Positions 22,901 to 31,715 of a DNA stretch of 64,000 nucleotides are shown one piece after another. Source of the stretch: Euryodendron excelsum (Eukaryota; Streptophyta; Magnoliopsida; Ericales; Pentaphylacaceae). The stretch spans positions 42,875,001 to 42,939,000 of the forward strand of contig CM065380.1 in assembly GCA_033060915.1 (NCBI GenBank). Direction: 5' to 3'. Both the position numbers and the translations under genes were made by a program. The notes under the pieces were generated by a model that was not told the origin of the DNA, made no database searches, and worked only from the letters and a program-made list of their open reading frames with translations. How positions within the stretch are numbered: position 1 is the stretch's first letter; every line of letters begins with the position of its first letter.

Positions 22901-25806
22901 ATGCGTGTGTAATTTTTTATATTTAACAATAAAGTGGTAAGTTTTGGAAGTTCATTTTTCATGAGAATATACTCTCATCACAACTTTGTTGCCATACAAT
23001 GAAAACAATATCACTTTAATCTCGAATGCGCGATGCGTGTGTAATTTTCTATGCTCACCAAATAAATAATAACAAAATCAAAATCTTATTTTTTTTTTCA
23101 TTTCCATTTTACCATTCAGTAATCATTCTTCCACTGTTTTGTAGTGGTTTTACTTTTAGCTTCAATTTATAAATATCTTCTATATTAATATTCTAACAGA
23201 TTCATTATCACAGTTCCACAACTTCAGCAACTCAAAGTTTTTCTCCTGAAATTTCAAAGGTCACACCTTTAAATAAAAATTAAGTTTACAATCAGTCTAC
23301 TATTGATTAGCCTCTGAAATTCAATAATTCATTACACAAGAGACAAAATTTGATATTGAAGTTGAATAGATATAGAAAATTTACTCAAAACTACTAAAAA
23401 TTACCAAAAAAATAAAAACTCTAATTTGAATACTTGCTTTTAATCTCCTTCAAGATTAACTTGGTCAAATACCTATAATCTATGGCATTTGATTGTGTTG
23501 GACTCTTATCACCTTGTAGCTGTCCACATGCAATGTAGCAAACTGACATTTGCCCAACATACCGAGAAAACCGAGGGTAGCTCGGATGGTTAGGCCTTAG
23601 GTTTGCTCCCCCTTGGTCACCAATTCAACTCTCCTCAGGGCCAACCCCAGGGGCAAAGCCCCAGTAATTACCCGGTTTGTGTGGGACGGAAGGACTATAA
23701 AGGTCTTAAGATTAGTTAAGGTGCGTGCAAGCTGTCCCAAACACCCGATTAACAAAAAATAAATACGAAGAAAGTCCATGGAGGTCAGTGACACTCTTCA
23801 TTGCAAGTGTGTGAGGGTTAGCATATGACGGATATAACATGGTACTGGCTGTTGAGTTCTCTGCCCACATAAAAGCAGATTGCATTATTAAGGTAAATGC
23901 CATCATTGGCGAAATTCAAAAATGACTTGTACTATCTTGGGATTGATTCCCACTTGGGCCAGATTTGGATTACGTCTTGAGTGTATAACCTTACTCAATC
24001 CTTCTCCTTTTGAGGAGTTGGTTTGGATTTGGATGCTATATCTCCCATCGACAGGTTTGGCAAGAAGATCTGTTCCCTTGCTTCGTAGTCTTTGTGCACT
24101 CTCTACCAATGGAGGATTGATTGAAATAGAATTAGGCACAAAAAATTGCATAAAAATTTTCAACTGAATTGGATCGAAAATACAACAAACTTTTGATAAA
24201 CACAAATCGAAACAATTACATGCATATATAGCTAATAGATCTTCAAATTGATGACAAAAGTTTACCTTCTTTTCCTTGGAGATGATATCCATCAGTTTGA
24301 AGTTCTCAGTGGCTCCTCATATGCAAAGCCGAAAACAACTCCCAAATTAAAGAATTCAACGATGAATATACAACCAAACCCAAAAACACCATTACAACTT
24401 GGCAGAAAGTACAAAACTAATACATTGATACCATTAACATTGCTTAGCACAAAAAAACCCCATGAACATCAAATGATGCATTGAATTCAAATAAAGAGCA
24501 AACAAAAAGCATGCATAAGCTTGTACATGTATTATGTAAGCATATGAAGAGATGCTGACCCTGCTAACACATACCTTGAACCATCCATGATGACAATCCA
24601 CGGTTGTCCTTGTACTGATAAAGCCGTATGCTTATCCAAAACAATGAACCCAATTCGTTAATTCATAGAAAATGATTGAAGAATCTTAAGGAAAGAGTTG
24701 AAAGCAAAATCAATTACGGTCCAGAGCCCTAGATTAATTTGCTTGCTTTGTTCTCGGTCTACCCTTTGGGTTTTCTGCTGTTCTACGTATGAGTATCATA
24801 CAAACCGACGTGTGTAAAGTATAAACCATATCAATTACAGAGATCAAATGAGATACAATGTTCGAGTGGGACATGGAGTTAACAGTTAGAGTTTAAATAG
24901 GAAACAGGAGTGCATGAGTTTCCATATTTAGCCTCAAAATTTTACTAAATGAAGGTCATTTGAACAGTAAAATAGCAATACTTATTGGATAGTTCTAGAA
25001 AAAATAAATAGCGTTACCGATCCTCACCAAAGTCCCGGTGTTGGCTTTTTATAGTAGTATAGATGTGGACATACCGACATACCCATACTTACATCTTCAA
25101 GTGGATATATGTAGTTATGGATATGTGTACATATTAAGAAATCTCCAAATTAAGCCTTTTTCCGTTCTTCTTCTTCTTCTTCTATCATTCCAATTTGAAA
25201 ACTCATTTGTATCTACTTCATCTTTTCTCTTCTACTATATTCCAAAAAACCCAACCAATCAAAACTCTTTTCAGGTCAGCTGTGACCAAGTTTTAGATAG
25301 CCAAATTAATGGCTGAGGTTCTTGACAAACTGCAGCATGCGAGTGATGATTGTGGAGCTGATTCTAATTGTCGAAATAGGCTCTTATCAAATTGGGTAGA
25401 GAGTAACTAGACTTGGCAAGGCTTAATGCCATGATAGCTGAGTTGGCTTTGTCACGGGCGAGAGCCACGAGCTGCGACTTCAAAACGGTGATAGAGGAGA
25501 CGGAGCTTAAGGTTTCGATGGAACTGGCAAGGATTTTAGTAGTGACGGTTGAGCCGGTGCTCGAAGGCTTGAGTAAGGTGGTGGGTTGAGGAAGGCAGGG
25601 ATCATGTGTGTGGGGTGTGCCAAGATGAGATGGAGGTGGGGGATGAGGCTTGCAGAGCCATGGGTTGCAGGCACAGGTTCCATGGGTCTTGCATCTTTAA
25701 GTGGCTAAAGTGCAAGAATGCTTGTCCCCTTTGTTGGTATCACACGTAAGCCCATGCACAGACAAAGTGGCAGGATTTCAAGCATTAATGAGAGTTCCAT
25801 AGAAGC

Positions 25807-25837
<31 letters not shown>

Positions 25838-26153
25838 CAACTGTTCTAATATATAGTTTTGCTGTGTCTTTGCTGTGTCATCTCCGCGTCGTGTGTCCAT
25901 ATTTATGCTTCTTAGGTGTGAAGTACTCTGGTCGGATACTCGACACTTGGCCTTCGACACTCTAAGCTTTTATAGGTTTTCAGTTCTCTTTGCCTCTTTA
26001 TTTTGCCTCCCTAAATCAATCTGAAAGACACCCAATATTCCAATAATTCCACTACATTTTTCTCTCTAATCTTACTGCTTCTAGTACAAAGTGAAACAAG
26101 TAGATTACAACTCTTCGCTAACATCTTTCTCAAATATCCAAATGACCCATCAA

Positions 26154-26201
<48 letters not shown>

Positions 26202-28308
26202 GCTTAAAATCCAAAGTCCAATAACAGTAAGCCTCCTATTGAACAAAATTAACAACACTTAAAAAATGAGTCCTAAAAGCCTTTGATTTGGCCTAACTTG
26301 GGTTGATCACATCTAACCAAAAGTAGGGATGTATGGGCTCATTGGCAACTCGATTGTCTGTTTGGGATGGCCTTGGGCAACCCTTTGACTTGCATAACTT
26401 ACTGGAATGGTAGCCCTAGATAGACTTTCGTTCATTATTACATAGAGGCAAATAACTGCTGTTAACTCTTTTATTTCTTTTTGGGGTTGGTGTAATTGTT
26501 TGTAACTGTTTGAATTTATGGAAGCAAAGTTGAATTTTGTAGTAGTTGTTAGTCACTCATAAATTTAACATTGTTTTCACTTCCAAATTACCATTTTATC
26601 TATCTGCCTTTTTTATTTTTATTTTTTATTAGCATTCCAGATTTGATTAGCCATACATTCTTGTTTCGTTTTATGCCCTCTTAGAGGTATGAAGTACAGA
26701 ATTCCAAGATGAGCCCACACGACTCAGATTTCAATGGAACTAGCTTCAAAATTATGCATGGGTCACATCATGAAATTTGTTTTGGTCACCAGTCCAAGCC
26801 GAAACCTCTTTTACCCAACCATGGTGGTCCTTTTCCTGGCTGGAACTCATCAAGAGAAATGGATGAAGGTTCTGCTGGCGAAATGTCAGTTTATGATAGT
26901 AGCAAGCTGTATAAGATGAGGTCTAAGCATGATGTTGAAGGGAGGAGAATGGATTCTGTTTCTAGCCATTATCTGCGTCCCTATGGACTAAAAGTTACTG
27001 GTGGACAAACAGAGCCTTGGCTGGGTAACTCTGATGATGTGAGCCCTGAGGATGCCCAGAGAGAACACTTTGAATCTAAATATTCAAACATAACACTCAA
27101 GCCCAGCAAATCTCTTGATGTGGAGGATAGAGGGCCTTCTAGAAGGATGGCCAAGGTCTAATCTAAATAAGTCTTTCTGCTAATCTGTTTGATGATTTTA
27201 AAGCTCCAGCTGTGAAATTCTCTCATTCGTGACTTCTTTATAGGAGGGTAAATTCTTTGGAGAAAGGAGAGCTGTAAATGAGTATTGCAATTCGGCTAGA
27301 GTAATGGTACATCCAACAAATGAAATGAGAGTGAGTGTGTGATTTTAGTCAGTTTGTGGTGCATCAATTTTTTTCCTTTGCATCTTGCTTTTGAGCCCAT
27401 GTTGTTCCTTTAACATTTGAAGGTTGCCAAGAGGGACCAGGATGAGTTTCAACAGCAACAGCATGCAAGAAATACGTCGCTGGCAGAGACACCAACATGG
27501 ACAAATCAGATAAAAAGGTTAGTATGAATTTATCCCCCATTTAGCTGCTGCTTTGGACTTTCAGAATATTATTTCATTTCTTTAAAAGATCTGTTTGCTA
27601 GTGTTTGACTCTGTTCCCTCATGACTTTTACAAAACTAAGCCCGTTATTTAGTTAAACTTTTGGCAGACCATTTCTTTGACTATTGGCATGATGTATACG
27701 TCTATAGATATAATTTTGTATATGTACGTATCATAATAAGTAGCGACTTAGAATCCAGAATGTAACTCAATTACAAAGTTATGTTGCAGGCACAACTACA
27801 AGCCCTTGACAATTTTTATGCACCCAGGGGTTTATGCCCTATCATTTTAACACCTCCTCGTCATCTGGCAAACAATCACTATTTGTCACCTGGGGATTTT
27901 TTTTTGGGCTGTTTTTACTGTCTAAGCAGGGCGTCATAGGTATTGACAAGAATGTACAATTAGATTGTGATGGTGGCTTGATATATTTTCATATATTTGC
28001 ATTATCGTTTGAGTAATACTTGAATGATAATCCTCATAGCCCTATTCCCTGGAAAGCTTCTTAGAAATGTCTTGACTTTAGAGGACTAGAAATTTGGTAT
28101 CACCACAACATCAGTTTTTGTGTGGTGCAAGAATGCTGAGTTTTCCTATGTACCATTTTTTGTGATTTTATTTTTCTATATATAAACTGCACTCTACATA
28201 ACTACTTGCTTACTGACATAATATGGTATATTCTTTAGATCTGCCATTGAGATGCCATCTAGTTTCAGTGAGGATGAAACTGCAGAATCGGGTTCTTCGG
28301 TGGATTGA
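4972..28308 (+). CDS. homeodomain protein, DDT/RINGLET-like class, short form (8 coding exons)
   Basis: Exons by splice signals and frame: 4972-4978, 10803-10910, 11021-11680, 13655-13734, 26685-27155, 27244-27330, 27423-27517, 28239-28308 (stop TGA). Together they give 1578 bases, or 525 residues. The start [12 protein letters not shown] arises only if the 7-base exon is used. Residues 20-77 form a homeodomain, preceded by basic KKRRLK, with recognition helix [11 protein letters not shown]; the usual Asn51 is His, as I recall for RINGLET-type homeodomains. Residues about 208-250 hold REDGPP...DPLPPGAF, a motif shared with DDT-class homeodomain proteins. No DDT domain is present. The rest is polar and low in structure, with an acidic end (SEDETAES). 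It is probably a nuclear DNA-binding or chromatin-associated protein. It resembles my memory of an Arabidopsis homeodomain-like protein of about 500 residues. The exon model is strong; the function is inferred from the family. Confidence 0.9.
8850..10120 (+). repeat. two diverged direct repeat segments in intron 1
   Basis: The segment around 9050-9470 resembles 9715-10120 in the same order. Landmarks are GCTTTTCCAAT, then GGCATCA, then GGGACCACTACAACC against GGATGACCACTACCAC. Similarity is patchy, so this could be an old tandem duplication or two fragments of one dispersed repeat. Confidence 0.35.
10475..10640 (+). pseudogene. decayed duplicate of exon 2 and its upstream intron
   Basis: The sequence GAGTCATGTGAAG at 10570 and the following 60 bases parallel the start of exon 2 (10803), at an offset of about 233 bp. 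The upstream GATGA(G/C)ATTAG also matches (10478 and 10701). The copy lacks a good acceptor, and reading it after exon 1 would hit TGA at once. It is a non-functional partial tandem duplication that left the downstream exon in use. Confidence 0.65.
10803..10910 (+). CDS. homeodomain gene, exon 2
   Basis: The acceptor is TTTAG before AGTCATG and the donor is GTATGG. The exon encodes residues 3-38, including basic KKRRLK and helix 1 of the homeodomain ([12 protein letters not shown]). It ends one base into Glu39, which exon 3 completes. Confidence 0.9.
11021..11680 (+). CDS. homeodomain gene, exon 3
   Basis: The acceptor is TTTTCCCCAG and the donor GTAAGT. It encodes homeodomain helices 2 and 3 ([15 protein letters not shown], then [12 protein letters not shown]), a polar serine/arginine/aspartate-rich linker, and the conserved REDGPP...DPLPPGAF block. 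It is the largest exon (660 bases) and ends with one base of the next codon. Confidence 0.95.
12272..12675. mobile_element. hAT-like MITE in intron 3
   Basis: The 404 bp element has ends CTAAGAAGCATGG and, reverse complemented, CTAGGAAGCACGG. It is flanked by a perfect 8 bp duplication AGAGGGCC (12264-12271 and 12676-12683), the length produced by hAT transposases. It is non-coding. A relative without a clear duplication lies at 15416-15829. Confidence 0.8.
12955..13098 (+). repeat. two-copy tandem repeat, about 75 bp, in intron 3
   Basis: The phrase TGTATTGGTACCTGCTTGAACA occurs twice with similar preceding sequence (GGTACAACTTTCATGTG and GGTACAACTCTCATGTG), spaced about 75 bp apart. No function is visible. 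Confidence 0.7.
13655..13734 (+). CDS. homeodomain gene, exon 4
   Basis: The acceptor is CTTGGCAG and the donor GTAAGT. Eighty bases complete Glu259 and encode [20 protein letters not shown] and seven further residues, ending in phase 0. Confidence 0.9.
14334..14432 (+). repeat. two-copy 50 bp tandem repeat
   Basis: TTTTGCACTTTGGATGAGAG and the following 30 bases occur twice back to back with three differences. Confidence 0.75.
15416..15829. mobile_element. hAT-like MITE relative, partly recombined
   Basis: The left end CTAAGCACAGACACTT and the right end, reverse complemented CTAAGAAGCACC, match the ends of 12272-12675. No target duplication is visible. The right-end sequence with its flank (GTGCTTCTTAG followed by GAAGTACT) recurs at the starts of the two following tandem units (about 21385 and 25915). 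Confidence 0.55.
16709..17217 (-). pseudogene. RING-H2 protein gene copy 1, broken
   Basis: Minus-strand sequence encodes the family's N-terminal helical part ([17 protein letters not shown], then LDLARLNAM and the [10 protein letters not shown] stretch). It has an in-frame stop after RKRLSS where the sister copy at 22284 has Lys. The RING is damaged: a deletion removes the central Cys-x-His-x2-x-His region, and the end lacks the last Cys pair. In intact RING-H2 proteins this domain recruits ubiquitin-conjugating enzymes. The copy is flanked by direct repeats of a TACACATATCCATACTCTT sequence (about 16660 and 17278). It has no intact function. Confidence 0.75.
17507..17534 (+). repeat. (AAAACC)n microsatellite
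   Basis: About four to five AAAACC units. Not the plant telomere repeat. Confidence 0.8.
18003..18300 (+). mobile_element. tRNA-derived SINE with Angio-domain, unit A
   Basis: A full copy starts near 18112 (GTGAGGGTAGCTTGGGTGG, A-box-like), has a B-box-like AATTTGACTCTCC, and contains GATTAGTCAAGGTGCATAC, matching the conserved Angio-domain of plant SINEs. It ends ACACCCGATTAAC plus an A-rich tail. Directly upstream, 18003-18078 repeats the flank plus the SINE head only (GGTAGCTCAGATGGTCAAG), a local 76 bp duplication that unit B lacks. Confidence 0.8.
18465..19118. other. segment present only in unit A
   Basis: Unit B runs directly from GCGAAATTC to AAAAATGACTTG, whereas unit A has about 650 bp between the same landmarks. 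It is AT-rich with no recognisable ends, so a deletion in B is as likely as an insertion in A. Confidence 0.65.
19119..20020. other. unrecognised duplicated block, unit A
   Basis: This block is shared with 23922-24770 in unit B. On the minus strand it looks gene-like: a leader-like stretch near 20020-19900, short open frames such as 19331-19690 and a GGTCAG/GGTATG-like donor area. No domain is recognisable and frames differ between the two copies. A plus-strand frame in unit B (23922-24167) is likewise unrecognised. It is probably a fragment captured with the unit. Confidence 0.45.
20430..20828 (+). pseudogene. RING-H2 protein gene copy 2a, partial
   Basis: The plus strand encodes the helical part ([35 protein letters not shown]). 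A stop interrupts the region after VLDKL. It then stops short of the RING where sequence jumps back to the VEVFDKL region, starting copy 2b. It points away from copy 1, so the two are head to head across about 3.2 kb. Confidence 0.7.
20803..21240 (+). pseudogene. RING-H2 protein gene copy 2b, RING complete but frame broken
   Basis: This direct duplicate follows copy 2a and continues into the RING region: CGMCLDEM..., then [19 protein letters not shown], then ACPLCRYHT. The third zinc ligand Cys is changed to Tyr. A stop follows FDKL, and a base is missing near the KTVMEE stretch (TTCAAATGGTG), shifting the frame. A non-functional member of the same family. Confidence 0.7.
22284..22778 (-). 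pseudogene. RING-H2 protein gene copy 3, open frame but truncated RING
   Basis: This is the longest uninterrupted frame of the family, up to 164 codons when read from a non-ATG codon; the first family-like ATG is in [10 protein letters not shown]. It encodes the helical part and the first Cys pair ([16 protein letters not shown]). The frame then passes a deletion and ends [10 protein letters not shown], so the His pair and last Cys pairs are gone. Copy 1 has the same deletion (TGCAGAGTTCCATGG equivalent), so the deletion predates the unit duplication. If expressed, the product would lack a zinc-binding RING. Confidence 0.7.
23571..23760 (+). mobile_element. tRNA-derived SINE with Angio-domain, unit B
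   Basis: Sister of the unit A SINE: GAGGGTAGCTCGGATGGTTAG head, CAATTCAACTCTCC B-box-like, GATTAGTTAAGGTGCGTGC, ending ACACCCGATTAAC and an A-rich tail. It lacks the head duplication seen in unit A. Confidence 0.8.
23922..24770. other. unrecognised duplicated block, unit B
   Basis: Counterpart of 19119-20020. About 70 bp found near 19790-19860 of unit A are missing here (between GTTGTC and CTTGTACTG), so the putative minus-strand reading frames differ between copies. No family recognised. Confidence 0.45.
25270..25746 (+). pseudogene. RING-H2 protein gene copy 4, best-preserved RING
   Basis: The RING is complete in one frame at about 25605-25746: C-x2-C, then [11 protein letters not shown] giving Cys-x-His-x2-His-x2-Cys, then C-x2-C in ACPLC, ending WYHT and a stop. 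Upstream, a stop interrupts the part after SNWVESN. An extra G in GGTGGGTTGAGG shifts the frame just before the RING. The copy is therefore broken, but its zinc ligands show what the ancestral domain looked like: a small C-terminal RING-H2 of the E3 ubiquitin ligase type. Confidence 0.75.
25807..25836 (+). repeat. (GATA)n microsatellite
   Basis: About seven ATAG units at the end of unit B. Confidence 0.9.
25858..26140. repeat. intron tandem unit C, truncated
   Basis: Third start of the unit: the hAT-like end and GTGAAGTACT match units A and B. The sequence then jumps at about 25963 to the segment equivalent to 22048 (CTTTTATAGGTTTTCAGTTC) and stops at CTTTCTCAAATA near 26138, just where the RING part would follow. 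Confidence 0.75.
26159..26198 (+). repeat. (TC)n microsatellite
   Basis: Twenty TC units. It produces a spurious Arg-Glu reading frame on the other strand. Confidence 0.95.
26685..27155 (+). CDS. homeodomain gene, exon 5
   Basis: The acceptor is CCCTCTTAG and the donor follows GCCAAG. It is phase 0 at both ends, 157 codons, from [18 protein letters not shown] to [10 protein letters not shown]. The sequence is polar and low in structure with no named domain. Confidence 0.9.
27244..27330 (+). CDS. homeodomain gene, exon 6
   Basis: The acceptor is TTTATAG and the donor GTGAGT. Twenty-nine codons in phase 0, from [15 protein letters not shown] to HPTNEMR. Confidence 0.9.
27423..27517 (+). CDS. 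homeodomain gene, exon 7
   Basis: The acceptor is TTTGAAG and the donor GTTAGT. It encodes [17 protein letters not shown] and further residues ending TWTNQIK plus two bases of Arg503. The Gln run suggests a short coiled or activation-type segment. Confidence 0.9.
28239..28308 (+). CDS. homeodomain gene, exon 8 with stop
   Basis: The acceptor is TTCTTTAG. It completes Arg503, encodes [20 protein letters not shown] plus Val-Asp, and ends in TGA at 28306-28308. Confidence 0.9.
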
Positions 28309-28640
28309 GAAATCAGCAGTGGATTTGGAAAGGGAAAAGTTTAATGGGGTTTCTAAAGGTTATCTCTGAGGGAGACACTGAAGACCCTACCCTGTATGTC
28401 ACCTAAGATGTTCTTCGGTTGCTGCACAGTTAAGAGCATTGTGTTTTTTGCATTTCAGCAGTAGGAAGCATGCACCATTAGGAACGTTGTAAGTAGCATT
28501 GTAGATGTTTCAGTTAATTGTTGCGACCGATTTGTTTGCCTCCTTCAGTGCTGACCTTTATATATATATTATATATGTATACTTTGTACATAGCATTTTT
28601 TCTTTAGAATCTTGCGAAGGGAAAAAAAAAAAAAAGAAGT
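28309..28640 (+). other. probable 3' UTR of the homeodomain gene
   Basis: Non-coding, T-rich sequence after the stop, with several weak poly(A) contexts (TATATATTATATATGTA, TTTGTACATAG) before an A-run at 28620. The cleavage site cannot be fixed from sequence. Confidence 0.5.
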
Positions 28641-30519
28641 TGAATCTATAATGCTTTTGAAGTTCGGTTGTAAAACTCAATTGCAAGCGATTAGGGACGG
28701 ACCTATGCTTTGACCGTGAGGGCACGACCCCCTTCTTTGACGAAATGCTAATTTTAAATATTTATGATAAGAAAGGGTATATGTAGGGGTGTCCACGGTC
28801 TGGTAGGCCAGCTTATGATTTATAGGGCTTGAGTTTTTTAAGGCTCAAGTAGTTTCATGGGCAGACATGGGCAGACTTGGAAATTATTTTTGAAGCTCGG
28901 CTCGACCGGCCTGCCCAATGTCCAATCCTGGGTATGTAAGCCTCATTGAAATTTCAAAATATTTCTTCTGACTTTCAAAATTTGATAATTTTTACCCTAA
29001 CTCCTCAACAAAATTAAAAAATTTCATCTTGGTCTGCTCTCATTATAATTTCTGGTTCTGACCTACATGTGAAATATAGTTAGACATTCATATGCATCAT
29101 AACATGGTGTTACAGCAAAAATAATTCGATGTACATAAGTCTTATATATGGCTGTGGATCGCATTTCTAGTGATTGTAATATTGGGACATGGTGTACTTT
29201 GTTGTTGCATTCTTACATATAGATATTGCTACATAAAGGACTGACATTCTTCTACCTGCTTGAGCCACTTCATAAATTCAGTTAGGACAAGACTTGTGAG
29301 TGATGGCTCCAATCCAACAAATCTATCAAAACCCTAAGAGTTCTCTCTCTGGTCTGATCATTATGGCAAAGTCACAACTAATTGATCATGTTTCTTACCC
29401 ACAACAGATCAAACTCAACTCAGCTGCCAATGGCATGGCTTAATTCCAACCCTGCAAGGTGTAGCAATAGTTCTTCAGTCACTGCTTAGGTTTCCAAGGA
29501 CTCCCTCTGAATCGATTACCATATATACAGTATTGTCCATGCAGAAGTCCAAATCCAAGTTTTGTTATCTCCAAATTAAGCTTGAGAGGGGCAAGCAAGG
29601 ACTAAGACCATGCAGCTTTGCAAAACCGAAGTCTAATGCTACACATGGAGAGCAGAGAGTAGAAAGGGTCTTTTTTCTAGCAACCCATTGGTTGCCTCCT
29701 CCATGTTTGTTTGAGGGATATGGGGTGGAGAATTAGAGATGATATTTCGTGGGATTCACAAAATTCATGTTTGGTACACAAAAAAAAGTACTGGACTACA
29801 TTTGCCTCTGAAAATGTAATCTCCAAAATGAGGGATATGTAATATCATGGGAGAGTTGATATTACACATACCCCCTCTTGGGGTAAGATGTAAATCTCAT
29901 TTTTACCATTCTACTACTATTATTATTGGTTAATATAATATTACATAAGTATATTACAATATAATATATTATTAATATTAATTTTGTAATTAATGATATG
30001 ATGATATAATAATATAATTAATATTACTTATCCCACTCTAACCAAATATACTATAAGTAATTTCTCATTACATTATGGTATTATTTATCACTCACCATCA
30101 CTTTCTTTATCCTTTAGTATTACTTATTTTTTATTTTTTTATTTCGCAAACAAACGGGGGATGCTTTAACTTTTAAACCCTGATGATGATGTTGCCTATT
30201 TCTTTATGGAAATATTATTCAGTACTATTGGAGCATCACGCCATCTTTATTCTTTCTTTCACGTATATGGGAGTAGAGTCCCTCTATTAAGTGGGAGAAT
30301 ATTCCACTTAGCAAGTGAGGGACCCACCCTCATGCAAGAATAGGAGCAAGGACAGGTGGAAGCTAGTGTTGCTCCATGAGCACTAAATAATTTCTCCTAT
30401 TTCTGATTCAACCAATGCAAGTTCAACCAATGCAAGTAATAAGGATATATATATATATATATATATATTAACAACCATGATGATGCCTGTTTGAAGTTTT
30501 ATTTTGATAAACTACACTA
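28641..30519. other. intergenic, repeat fragments, no gene
   Basis: Contains GGGGTGTCCACGG-type debris near 28783. A segment near 29537-29630 (TCCAAATCCAAGTTTTGTTA, later GCTTTGCAAAACCGAA) recurs at 43432-43505. An AT-rich stretch at 29830-30110 looks MITE-like but has unclear ends. A (TA)n run lies near 30448. Confidence 0.5.
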
Positions 30520-31715
30520 ATTAACAACCATGCAGTTGTGCAACCAGGTCTTCAGGTTTCTTTCTTTCTTTCTAGTTTCTACAAATTAATATGCTTCTTC
30601 AACAAATTAATGCAAGTGATAATAATTAAGGACAGTAAGTTTTGTTAACATTGAACATCAAAATCCAGGGGAAAAGCAATGAATTAAGAAACCAATATCC
30701 GTTGACACTGCTATAAAGAATCCCTAATTACATAAACAGAAAAATGGAAAACAAAAAAGAAGAAGAAGACGGTGGATTTGGAATGACATACAAAACATAT
30801 CTCCAAAGAATCATCTTGGAGAACATGTACAATGTCCGGCAAAACTAGAAGAGTTCTATCTATGTTGGTGCATGGCTTATGTATGATACCTACGGAGAGG
30901 ACAATCATTTTTGCGCTTAAGCCACTTGAAAATGCAATACCCATGGAACTGGCTGCAACCCATGGCTCTGCAGGTCTCATCCCCAACCTCCATCTCGTCT
31001 TGACACACCCCACATGCACACATCCCCGCCTTCCTCCACCACGACGTTCCTCAAACCTTTGACTACCAGCTCAACCGTCGCCACTAAAATCCTCGTGAGT
31101 TTCAATGAAACCCTAAACTCCATCTCTTCCATCACCATTTCGAAGTCGCGGTTTGTGGCTCTCGCCCGTGACAGGGCCAACTCGGATGTCATGCCATTTA
31201 GCCTCGCCATTGTTGCCTAGTTTTGATGAGTTAGACTTTTTGAAATATAGTAGAAGAGAAACGATGAGATAGACACAAATGAGTTCTCAAATTAGAATGC
31301 TGGAAGAAGAACAAGAACGAAAAGAGGCTTAATTTGGTGATTCCTTATTATGTACACGTATTCATATCTACGTACATATATATATATGTGTGCGCGCTCA
31401 TGAATGTATAATGATATATATATATACATATATGTTTGTGAGGATTTGCAAGGTGAACACTCATGCGTACACAGTTGCAGTTTCTAAATTCCAAATCTTA
31501 TTGGGGCTTTCATTGGGGAACCATGCACGTGAATAGTGTCTGAAAACTTGGTTTTCAAGACTCCATCATGATGCCTTTTTTTTTGCACGTTCAAGCTACG
31601 ATTTCGAGTCTTATCAAAGGAGGAAAGCTCAATGAAATAAGCGAAATGCTCCCCAATAGGGTTCTAATTACCCAAATACATTATTCAAGATCAGAAGTTC
31701 ATGCTTTGTCGAGTT
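30520..31715. repeat. 1.2 kb dispersed repeat with RING segment, copy 1
   Basis: Matches 45005-46215 in the same orientation. Shared landmarks are GCAGTTGTGCAACC at the left, the RING segment in the middle, CACGTGAA(T/C)AGTGTCT and TTCAAGATCAGAAGTT at the right. Confidence 0.75.
30890..31215 (-). pseudogene. RING-H2 protein gene copy 5, broken
   Basis: Minus strand: [20 protein letters not shown] and [11 protein letters not shown] match the helical part. The zinc-binding part is split over two frames: one reads CMWGVSRRDGGWG, the other HVGCVKTRWRLGMRPAE. The end carries the [19 protein letters not shown] DNA (CCATGGGTATTGC...) in damaged form. The N-terminal part upstream of the LDLARL region is missing. 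Confidence 0.7.

Larger units (their letters stand above)
21333..25857. repeat. intron tandem unit B, 4.5 kb
   Basis: This is the second direct copy of the unit, in the same order: hAT-like end, AT-rich block, RING copy 3 on minus, SINE, unrecognised block, RING copy 4 on plus. It lacks the three extra segments found in unit A. Confidence 0.85.
13735..26684 (+). other. intron 4, 12.95 kb, filled with tandem units
   Basis: The intron runs from GTAAGT to CCCTCTTAG. Exons 4 and 5 join in phase 0. The first 1.7 kb is AT-rich debris with short fragments repeated elsewhere in plant genomes; from 15.4 kb on it is the hAT-like relative and the RING-bearing tandem units. No homeodomain-gene exon is visible inside it. 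Confidence 0.8.

Noticed and set aside
26011..26214. Arg-Glu repeat protein on the minus strand
   Set aside because: It is the translation of the (TC)n microsatellite.
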